From Candidatus Zixiibacteriota bacterium (GTDB lineage: Bacteria; Zixibacteria; MSB-5A5; GN15; PGXB01): 5,420 nt of DNA. Shown one piece after another: positions 1 to 5,420 of this stretch. The stretch covers positions 1 through 5,420 of the forward strand of contig DAOWOO010000116.1 in NCBI GenBank assembly GCA_030642025.1. The letters run 5' to 3'. The translations under genes were made by a program, and so were the position numbers. A model generated the notes under the pieces. It made no database searches. It saw nothing but the letters and a program-made list of their open reading frames with translations, and was not told the DNA's origin. Position 1 is the stretch's first letter; the number at the start of each line of letters is the position of its first letter.

Positions 1-719
1 TCAAGGCGCCGGAGGATGCGCATGTCTTGTTTGAAAGCGCCCGGAAGGATTATGATAAGGGCAAATACCTTACAGCCATTGAAAAATTCCAGCTTCTGGT
101 TTACAATTTTCCCGGGGCCACTCTGGTTGATACCGCCCAGTACTATCTTGCCATGTCATATTATGGCGATAAGGATTACGAACTGGCTGCGGTTGAATTT
201 GCCCGAGTGAAGAACAGCTATCCCCAGTCCGGTTATGCCGATAATGCCCAGTTTATGACCGGCGTATGTTATTTCGAGAATTCGCCGAATCACTTCGGTC
301 TCGACCAGGAGGATATGAAGCGCGCTATTGTTGCTTTGAGCGATTTCATTCTCGATAATCCTGACAGCCCGCTGGTAAGCGAGGCTGAGATGGTTATTAG
401 AAAGGCGCGGACCAGGTTGGCGCATAAGGAATACGATAATGGCTTGGTATATATGAAGCTATACGATTACCGGGCCGCGAGAATTTATTTTCAATACGTT
501 ATCGATGAATTTACCGATACCGAATTTGCCCCGATGGCTCTCTTCAAGCTGGCTGAGATAGATTTCAAAAAAGAGGATTATCGTTCGGCGTTAGAACGTT
601 TTAACCAGTTTATGAATATTTATGCCGAACATGAACTGATCGGCGACGCAAAAAAATATATCGAAAAAATCTCTCCAAGGCTGGTGGATACGGTCAATGC
701 ATCCGGCGAATCCCATTAA
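1..719 (+). CDS. bamD: BamD-type outer membrane assembly lipoprotein, 5'-truncated by window edge
   Basis: BamD is a periplasmic TPR lipoprotein, anchored in the outer membrane, that works with BamA to fold beta-barrel proteins into that membrane. The reading frame is open from the window edge (first whole codon at base 3), giving 238 visible residues. The signal peptide and lipobox cysteine must lie upstream, so the TTG at 27 is not the true start. The visible part is helical TPR-like repeats: one begins near residue 11 (FESARKDYDKGKY), and another holds YPQSGYADNAQF at about residues 73-84. Next come the family-typical LDQEDM (100-105), a YP.S-like NPDSPLVSEA segment, RTRLAHKEYDNGLVYMK and a final repeat ending in ALFKLAEIDF. 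Length and motif order match BamD (usually about 240-280 residues with the signal). The 3' end overlaps nadD by 23 bases. A less specific TPR protein of the YbgF/CpoB type is the alternative, but the DQ and KE.. motifs favour BamD. Confidence 0.82.
   Translation, partial: KAPEDAHVLFESARKDYDKGKYLTAIEKFQLLVYNFPGATLVDTAQYYLAMSYYGDKDYELAAVEFARVKNSYPQSGYADNAQFMTGVCYFENSPNHFGLDQEDMKRAIVALSDFILDNPDSPLVSEAEMVIRKARTRLAHKEYDNGLVYMKLYDYRAARIYFQYVIDEFTDTEFAPMALFKLAEIDFKKEDYRSALERFNQFMNIYAEHELIGDAKKYIEKISPRLVDTVNASGESH
683..688 (+). promoter_or_regulatory. Weak ribosome binding site for nadD (GGTGGA)
   Basis: GGTGGA lies 8 bases before the ATG at 697 and inside the bamD coding region. It differs by one base from a GGAGG-type Shine-Dalgarno core. 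It supports the ATG at 697 as the nadD start, as does an in-frame TGA at 637-639 with no ATG, GTG or TTG between it and 697. Translation is probably also coupled to bamD. Confidence 0.4.
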
Positions 720-1302
720 CGGCGGCAAATGGGGCTTGATGGGCGGGGTTTTCGACCCGGTTCATTACGGACATCTCCTGCTGGCCGAGTCGGCGCGCCA
801 ATCCAGTAAGCTTGACGGTGTTCTCTTTCTTCCAAATTTGAATCCTCCGCATCGTGAGTGCAAGCCGACGGCATCGTTCGAAGATCGGCTCATGATGACA
901 CGACTGGCGGTTGAAGGGAATAACTTTTTTGTCGTGTCCGACCTGGAAAAAGAGCTGGCCAGTCCCGGTTACACGATAGCCGTGGTCGAACTTCTGGAGC
1001 AGAGATATCCCCGGGCCGACTGGCATCTGGTTCTGGGCGCCGATAATATCAGCATCTTCGATTCCTGGTACAAGCCCGAAGAGCTTGTCGGCAAGGTAAA
1101 AATCATTGTCGGCAACCGTCCCGGTTACGATAAGGCCTTTGAAACATCTCCCTGGTTTGAAAAGGTCAAGCGCTTTGATATGCCTCTTATTGAACTGGCC
1201 GCCACAGATATTCGCAAGGCAGTTAAAGAAGGCAGGTCAATACGGTATATGATTCCCGAGGAGGTACGCAAGTTTATTGGAAGCAGGGGACTGTACCGGT
1301 GA
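697..1302 (+). CDS. nadD: Nicotinate-nucleotide adenylyltransferase (NaMN adenylyltransferase)
   Basis: This cytoplasmic enzyme transfers AMP from ATP to nicotinate mononucleotide, giving deamido-NAD, the penultimate step of NAD synthesis. The 201-residue length is typical. The nucleotidyltransferase signature GGVFDPVHYGH is at residues 16-26 (H23 and H26 are the HxGH histidines). It is followed by the PNLNPPHR loop (46-53), SPGYTIAVVELL (89-100, the SYT region), LGADNISIFDSWYKPEEL (113-130), NRPGYD (140-145) and the C-terminal TDIR motif (170-173). The C-terminal MIPEEVRKFI...LY ending is characteristic. The usual ISSTxIR motif reads LAATDIR here, keeping T170 and R173. ATG 697 is the first possible start after an in-frame stop at 637. 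A start at TTG 736 or ATG 739 would remove the first beta strand before the GG motif, so 697 is preferred. The gene overlaps bamD by 23 bases and polA by 4. Confidence 0.95.
   Translation: MHPANPINGGKWGLMGGVFDPVHYGHLLLAESARQSSKLDGVLFLPNLNPPHRECKPTASFEDRLMMTRLAVEGNNFFVVSDLEKELASPGYTIAVVELLEQRYPRADWHLVLGADNISIFDSWYKPEELVGKVKIIVGNRPGYDKAFETSPWFEKVKRFDMPLIELAATDIRKAVKEGRSIRYMIPEEVRKFIGSRGLYR
1285..1290 (+). promoter_or_regulatory. Ribosome binding site for polA (AGGGGA)
   Basis: The purine-rich AGGGGA sits inside the 3' end of nadD, 8 bases before the GTG at 1299. The spacing is ideal and decides the choice of a GTG start, which forms a GTGA overlap with the nadD stop codon. Confidence 0.6.
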
Positions 1303-4031
1303 AGGGAAAGTCGCTTTTCCTGATTGACGGCTCGGCGATTTTCTACCGGGCCTATTTTGCCTTTATCCGAAATCCTCTATTCAATTCCAAAGGTGAAAAC
1401 ACTTCGGCCACATACGGCTTTCTCAATTCCCTGATGAAAATAATCCGGGAGGAAAACCCCGACTATATGGCCGTGATTTTTGATACCAAGGCTCCGACCT
1501 TCCGGCACAAGATGTATGATAAGTACAAGGCGACCCGCGAGAAAATGCCCGATGAACTGGTGGTGCAGCTTCCCCGAATCCATCAGGCGGCCGAGGCCTT
1601 GAATCTGGCCTGCCTGGAGATGGAGGGGTACGAGGCGGATGATATTATCGGTACTCTGGCAAAGGAGGGTGAAAAGAACGGGATGGATGTCTGGCTGGTG
1701 ACTGGCGACAAGGATTTCTTTCAGCTGGTAAGCAACCATGTGAGAATTTATAATCCTCAGCGGGGTGGTAAGGAGGCCGAAAAACTCGATTCGCAGGGAG
1801 TAAAGGACAAATTCGGCGTTGCGCCGGAGCGTGTTATTGATATGCTGGCCCTCATGGGTGATTCCTCGGATAACGTTCCCGGTGTTCCGGGAGTCGGCCC
1901 TAAAACGGCCAGAATGCTGATTGAGCAAATCGGCGATCTGGATACGATTCTCGATTCGGCCGACAAAATCAAATCAAAATCCGTAAGAAACAAGATTTCT
2001 GAAAACCGAGACTTGGCCGAGCTTTCACGAAAACTGGTTACCATAGATATCAACGTCCCGATCAGGTTTTCGCTTGATGAAATGAAGCGGAAAGATATTG
2101 ATTTTGGGAAGGCCAAGACGCTGTTTCTGGAACTGGAATTTGCCAACCTTCTGGAGGATCTGGCCAAACAGACCGGTAAACTTGATTTGCAGCTGGACAG
2201 CGCCGATAAAACCAGACGGCCGTTACAGGCTTCAGCCGATTATCAATGTATTGACACAATTGACAAATTGAAGGTTTTGCTGGATAAGCTGTCATCTGAA
2301 AAAGAGGTAGCCATTGATACCGAGACTTCATCGCTCAATCCCATGGTTGCCGATCTGGTCGGTATTTCGCTGTGCGCCGAAGCGGGGAAATCATACTATA
2401 TACCTGTCAATCATGCCGACTCCGAAAGAAATATCCCATTTGACAGGGCGCTGAAATTACTGACGAAATTTTTCAGGAATAAAAATATCCAAAAGTTCGG
2501 GCAGAATATCAAGTATGACCTGGCCGTTCTGCACCGGGCCGGAATTGAGGTGTCGCCGGTTGGCTTTGATACCATGCTGGCTTCGTATGTCGTCAATCCC
2601 TCAAGCCGGGGACACGGATTGGATAGTCTGGCATTCGAGCATTTCAACTACCGAATGCAGCCCATCAGAGAGCTTATCGGCTCCGGAAAAAAGCAGAAAT
2701 CGTTTGCACTGGTCGATGTTGATCTGGCGACTTTTTACGCCGCCGAGGATGCCGATTATACCTACCGTCTGCGCGGTGTTCTGGCAAAGAAAATCGATCA
2801 GCTTAATCTTCACAATCTATATTACAATATTGAACTTCCGCTTATTAAAGTCCTGCTCGATATGGAGATGACCGGCGTCCGGGTGGATACCGATCATCTG
2901 GCCGAAATGTCGTCGGAGATGGAGATACAGCTTGAAAAGCTAACACAGGATATCTATATCGAAGCGGGGGAGGAGTTCAATATCAATTCCACGCGGCAAC
3001 TGGCCGTGGTTCTTTTTGAAAAACTGAAGCTTCCCACAAAAGGCAAGACAGCCAGAAAGACCGGATACTCAACCGATGTTCGGGTTCTCGGAGAGCTGGC
3101 CGGGCTTCACGATCTGCCGCGCCTGGTTCTTGATTACCGGCAGTTGACCAAGCTTAAAAATACCTATATAGATGCAATCCCGAACCTGATAAACGAAGAA
3201 ACCGGGCGGGTGCATACGTCATTCAATCAGGCTGTTGCCGCTACGGGAAGATTGTCATCAACCGATCCGAATCTCCAGAATATACCGATTCGCACCGAAA
3301 TCGGCCGCCGGATTCGAAAGGCCTTTATCCCGCGCGATCGTGATTATAGAATTCTTAAAGCGGATTACTCTCAGATAGAACTTCGTATCCTGGCGCATTT
3401 CTCGCAGGATAAAGCGCTTATTAAAGCCTTCCGCAATAATGAGGACATTCACCGCCGCACCGCCGCCGATGTGTACGGTGTTTCACCTGACAAAGTTACC
3501 CCTGATATGCGCCGAGCCGCCAAAACAGCCAATTTTGCCATTATCTATGGTGTCACCGCCTATGGTTTGTCACAACAGACCGAGCTTGACCTGGGACAGT
3601 CGAAAGATTTTATTGATACCTATTTTGAACGATACCCCGGTATAAGAAAGTATATGGACAGTACTATTGCCCTAGCCAGGAAGGATGGATTTGTAAAAAC
3701 CCTGTTTAATCGTATACGATATCTGCCGGAAATCAACGCCAAGAATTTCCAGATGCGTCAGTTCGCCGAGCGGACGGCGATCAATACGCCGATTCAGGGA
3801 ACGGCGGCGGATATGATCAAGGTTGCCATGATTGATATTCATAAGAGAATTGCAAAGATGAAATCGAAGATGATTTTACAGGTCCATGATGAACTGGTTT
3901 TTGACGCTCACAAGAATGAACTTGGTGAGTTGAAAGAGATTGTCAAGACCGGCATGGAGAAGGCGGTCAAGCTGAAAGTCCCGATTGTGGTTGATATGGG
4001 TGTCGGTCGTAATTGGCTGGATACGAAGTAA
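1299..4031 (+). CDS. polA: DNA polymerase I with 5'-3' exonuclease, 3'-5' exonuclease and polymerase domains
   Basis: PolA removes RNA primers and fills gaps in Okazaki-fragment processing and excision repair. At 910 residues it is close to the E. coli length (928), and all three domains look intact. The 5'-3' exonuclease (about 1-290) has acidic metal ligands D10, D62, D114/D115, D137/D139 and D188/D191, plus a helix-hairpin-helix at GVPGVGPKTA (195-204). The 3'-5' proofreading domain (about 310-500) has D340/E342 (DTET), N403 and D407 (GQNIKYD), and Y480/D484 (YAAED). All four catalytic carboxylates are kept, unlike Taq or Bacillus PolA. The family A polymerase domain (about 505-910) has TGRLSSTDPNLQNIP (649-663), motif A ADYSQIELR (688-696, D689), O-helix R738, K742, F746, Y750, and motif C QVHDE (861-865, D864). 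F746 matches E. coli F762. The GTG start overlaps the nadD stop by 4 bases and has a good ribosome binding site. The stop is one base before the coaE ATG. Confidence 0.98.
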   Translation: MKGKSLFLIDGSAIFYRAYFAFIRNPLFNSKGENTSATYGFLNSLMKIIREENPDYMAVIFDTKAPTFRHKMYDKYKATREKMPDELVVQLPRIHQAAEALNLACLEMEGYEADDIIGTLAKEGEKNGMDVWLVTGDKDFFQLVSNHVRIYNPQRGGKEAEKLDSQGVKDKFGVAPERVIDMLALMGDSSDNVPGVPGVGPKTARMLIEQIGDLDTILDSADKIKSKSVRNKISENRDLAELSRKLVTIDINVPIRFSLDEMKRKDIDFGKAKTLFLELEFANLLEDLAKQTGKLDLQLDSADKTRRPLQASADYQCIDTIDKLKVLLDKLSSEKEVAIDTETSSLNPMVADLVGISLCAEAGKSYYIPVNHADSERNIPFDRALKLLTKFFRNKNIQKFGQNIKYDLAVLHRAGIEVSPVGFDTMLASYVVNPSSRGHGLDSLAFEHFNYRMQPIRELIGSGKKQKSFALVDVDLATFYAAEDADYTYRLRGVLAKKIDQLNLHNLYYNIELPLIKVLLDMEMTGVRVDTDHLAEMSSEMEIQLEKLTQDIYIEAGEEFNINSTRQLAVVLFEKLKLPTKGKTARKTGYSTDVRVLGELAGLHDLPRLVLDYRQLTKLKNTYIDAIPNLINEETGRVHTSFNQAVAATGRLSSTDPNLQNIPIRTEIGRRIRKAFIPRDRDYRILKADYSQIELRILAHFSQDKALIKAFRNNEDIHRRTAADVYGVSPDKVTPDMRRAAKTANFAIIYGVTAYGLSQQTELDLGQSKDFIDTYFERYPGIRKYMDSTIALARKDGFVKTLFNRIRYLPEINAKNFQMRQFAERTAINTPIQGTAADMIKVAMIDIHKRIAKMKSKMILQVHDELVFDAHKNELGELKEIVKTGMEKAVKLKVPIVVDMGVGRNWLDTK

Positions 4032-4032
4032 G

Positions 4033-4638
4033 ATGCTTGTAGGTCTTGTCGGACAGATTGGGACGGGTAAATCGGAAGTCGCCCGGATTCTGAAAAATAA
4101 TCATGGGGCATATATTATTTCGGCTGATAAAATCGGCAGGGATGTTGTCGATAAATCTCCCGCTGTACTGAAAAAACTGGTAAACGCTTTCGGCCCTGAG
4201 ATTCTTTCAAAAACAGGCCGACTAAGACGCAAATATCTTGGCCGACTCGCCTTTGCAACTGATGACGGCAGAGCAAAGCTGAACCGGATAGTCCACCCAC
4301 CTTTATTAAAAGAGTTAACCGTTCAGGTCAAAGAGGCTCAAAAAAAGCATGATCTTGTTGTCATAGACGCGGCCCTGTTGATAGATTGGGGCTGGGATAA
4401 GAAAGTGGATTTTACTATTCTGGTTCATGCCGGTGATAAAATAAAAATCTCCCGTCTTGTAAAGAAAGGCCTTTCAATAGAAGAAGCCCGAATGCGGATT
4501 AAATCACAATTACCCTACCGGGAACTCAGGAAATATGCCGATTTTGTTATTTTCAATAACCGATCGGTATCTCATCTTCAACACAGGATTGACAGAATCC
4601 TCGAAAAGCTTACCGGAAAAGGGTTGACATCCCGCTGA
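4033..4638 (+). CDS. coaE: Dephospho-CoA kinase
   Basis: CoaE phosphorylates the 3'-hydroxyl of dephospho-CoA with ATP, the last step of CoA synthesis, in the cytoplasm. The 201-residue length is typical. The P-loop GQIGTGKS is at residues 7-14, directly after a short beta strand, which fixes the ATG at 4033. An in-frame ATG at 3985 would add 16 residues before that strand and overlap polA, so it is rejected. Family landmarks follow: SADKIGRDVV (30-39), G.LRRKYLGRLAF (62-74), IVHP (86-89), VVIDAALL (109-116), the lid region SRLVKKGLSIEEA (140-152), Q159 and the ADFVIFNN segment (169-176). Several positions depart from consensus: S30 for the first Asp of the DAD motif, A114 for the Pro of PLL, K138 for the usual Gln, and K145 with a one-residue-shorter lid. 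The P-loop, D32 and the C-terminal core are kept, so an active kinase is the best call. The start lies one base after polA with only a weak Shine-Dalgarno (GAAG), which suggests coupling to polA translation. Confidence 0.9.
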   Translation: MLVGLVGQIGTGKSEVARILKNNHGAYIISADKIGRDVVDKSPAVLKKLVNAFGPEILSKTGRLRRKYLGRLAFATDDGRAKLNRIVHPPLLKELTVQVKEAQKKHDLVVIDAALLIDWGWDKKVDFTILVHAGDKIKISRLVKKGLSIEEARMRIKSQLPYRELRKYADFVIFNNRSVSHLQHRIDRILEKLTGKGLTSR

Positions 4639-4652
4639 CGACTCGATATATT
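4624..4652 (+). promoter_or_regulatory. Putative sigma70-type promoter for the transketolase gene
   Basis: A perfect -35 hexamer TTGACA (4624-4629) is followed by exactly 17 bases and then TATATT (4647-4652), a 5/6 match to the -10 consensus with the key A at position 2 and T at position 6. It straddles the coaE stop codon (4636-4638). The expected transcript start is near 4659, giving a leader of about 43 bases before the ATG at 4702. The downstream sequence is AT-rich. The match is to the general bacterial housekeeping consensus; that this host uses it is inferred. Confidence 0.6.
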
Positions 4653-4692
4653 TTTCTCAAAATAGTTACAAAATTCACAAACTTCTGGGTTC

Positions 4693-4697
4693 GGAGG
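4693..4697 (+). promoter_or_regulatory. Ribosome binding site for transketolase (GGAGG)
   Basis: GGAGG lies 4 bases before the ATG at 4702, somewhat close but the strongest Shine-Dalgarno core in the window. It fixes the start of the transketolase. The bases also fall in the right arm of a short predicted hairpin (4680-4686 with 4693-4699) that could partly mask the site. Confidence 0.65.
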
Positions 4698-4701
4698 TTA
4701 T

Positions 4702-5420
4702 ATGCCGCTGATTGATTCAAAGTCCGGTAAAGTTATAAAATACTATACGATAGAGGAACTTAAAGAACGTGCCAATTATATGCGGGGTTTGGATCTAATC
4801 TCGCTCTGTTCGGCCAAATCGGGTCATTCCGGCGGGACTCTGTCGATGATGGATATTCTGGCTCCGCTTTACCTTAAGGTCGCCCGGCATGATCCCAAAA
4901 ATCCGGAGTGGGAGGACCGCGACCGCATTATCTGGTCGGCCGGTCACAAGGCTCCGGCGCTTTATGTATCATTGGCGATGAGTGGTTATTTCCCCGAAGA
5001 TGGACTGGCCACTCTAAGGATGCTCGGTTCGCCGTTCCAGGGTCACCCGCACCGCAAGGATCTCGCCGGGGTGGAAATATCATCCGGTTCGCTCGGTCAG
5101 GGTCTTTCGGTAGCTGTTGGTGTGGCGCTGGCGGCCAAAATCGACAAGAAAGATTACAAAGTTTTTTCGATTACATCCGACGGCGAACAGCAGGAAGGCT
5201 CCATGTGGGAAGCCTACATGGAAGCCGGTAATTTTAAATTAAACAATCTTATCGCCATTCTTGACCGAAACCGGCTCCAGATTGACGGCTACACCAAAGA
5301 TGTTCAGTGTCTCGAGCCGCTGGTTGACAAGTACAAAGCCTTCAACTGGGATGTTATCGAAGTCGATGGCCACAATATTGTAGAGATACTGCAGGCGCTG
5401 GAAAAGGCATGTCAGTCCAA
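4702..5420 (+). CDS. tkt: Transketolase, N-terminal (thiamine diphosphate-binding) part, 3'-truncated by window edge
   Basis: Transketolase moves two-carbon ketol units between sugar phosphates in the non-oxidative pentose phosphate pathway, using thiamine diphosphate (ThDP) and Mg2+. The visible 239 residues cover the ThDP/Mg-binding N-terminal domain: AKSGHSGG (38-45, H42), SAGHKAPALY (79-88, H82), GHPHR (114-118, H115), SLGQGLSVAVG (130-140), SDGEQQEG (159-166) and DRNRLQIDG (188-196). D160 and N190 are 30 residues apart, as D155 and N185 are in E. coli TktA, so the Mg-binding pair is kept although the usual GDG reads SDG. The stretch ending in FNWDVIEVDGHN (214-225) reads like split, two-subunit transketolases, in which the N-subunit has about 270-285 residues and a separate C-subunit gene follows. 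The window ends too soon to tell this from a full-length enzyme. The N-terminal extension before the first helix is short (about 15 residues). The gene has its own likely promoter and ribosome binding site, 63 bases after coaE. Confidence 0.93.
   Translation, partial: MPLIDSKSGKVIKYYTIEELKERANYMRGLDLISLCSAKSGHSGGTLSMMDILAPLYLKVARHDPKNPEWEDRDRIIWSAGHKAPALYVSLAMSGYFPEDGLATLRMLGSPFQGHPHRKDLAGVEISSGSLGQGLSVAVGVALAAKIDKKDYKVFSITSDGEQQEGSMWEAYMEAGNFKLNNLIAILDRNRLQIDGYTKDVQCLEPLVDKYKAFNWDVIEVDGHNIVEILQALEKACQS

Noticed and set aside
650..656. A AAA AAA slippery heptamer in bamD (zero-frame GCA AAA AAA)
   Set aside because: A -1 slip would not enter the nadD frame, I saw no stimulatory structure, and the A tracts simply encode lysines. 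Only a +1 shift would reach nadD, which has its own start.
1377..1928. Long antisense open frame (183 codons) opposite polA, and other minus-strand frames across the window
   Set aside because: They lie wholly inside well-supported genes with clear motifs, have no recognisable domains, and are explained by the codon bias of the sense strand.
2251..2288. Two TTGACA hexamers 9 bases apart inside polA, the second 17 bases before GATAAG
   Set aside because: The -10 candidate lacks the T at both ends, and the site is in the middle of a coding region with no gene start downstream; probably chance.
3985..4032. Upstream ATG for coaE giving a 16-residue N-terminal extension
   Set aside because: CoaE proteins begin directly at the strand before the P-loop; the extension would lie entirely in polA coding sequence and resembles nothing in the family.
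4621..4655. Possible terminator (GGG...CCC followed by a T run) after coaE
   Set aside because: Only three base pairs can form, and the T run at 4651-4655 is 17 bases past the putative stem; the same bases fit a promoter much better.
4908..5231. Open frame of 107 codons on the + strand inside the transketolase gene
   Set aside because: It is out of frame with the transketolase, whose conserved motifs span this same region; its Gly/Arg-rich translation resembles a frame shadow.

Overview
This is a compact, single-strand stretch of bacterial housekeeping genes, all on the + strand. In order it holds: the 3' part of a BamD-type outer-membrane assembly lipoprotein (bamD); nicotinate-nucleotide adenylyltransferase (nadD); a full-length, three-domain DNA polymerase I (polA); dephospho-CoA kinase (coaE); and the 5' part of a transketolase N-terminal domain or subunit (tkt). 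The bamD gene points to a diderm (Gram-negative) bacterium. GC content looks moderate (near 50% by eye, not counted). A BamD-like TPR protein followed directly by nadD-polA-coaE, and a split-type transketolase, would fit an uncultured lineage of the FCB group such as Zixibacteria. That placement is inference from general character only and is held with low confidence.

The first four genes are tightly packed. nadD begins inside the end of bamD (23-base overlap), polA begins on a GTGA overlap with the nadD stop (4-base overlap), and coaE begins one base after the polA stop. They almost certainly share a transcript whose promoter lies left of the window, with translational coupling at each junction. 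Functionally the group joins envelope biogenesis (BamD), the adenylylation step of NAD synthesis (NadD), DNA repair and replication (PolA), and the last step of CoA synthesis (CoaE). This looks like growth-related co-expression rather than a pathway.

The only real intergenic gap is the 63 bases between coaE and tkt. A near-consensus sigma70-type promoter (TTGACA, 17-base spacer, TATATT) straddles the coaE stop, and a GGAGG ribosome binding site precedes the tkt ATG. No convincing terminator separates the two genes, so tkt probably has its own promoter and may also receive read-through.

I saw no mobile element, CRISPR array, tRNA, rRNA, toxin-antitoxin or defence module, and no evidence of a previously undescribed system. 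The items worth a second look are modest: motif departures in CoaE, an SDG instead of GDG cofactor motif in the transketolase, the promoter inside the coaE end, and a small hairpin that could cover the tkt ribosome binding site.
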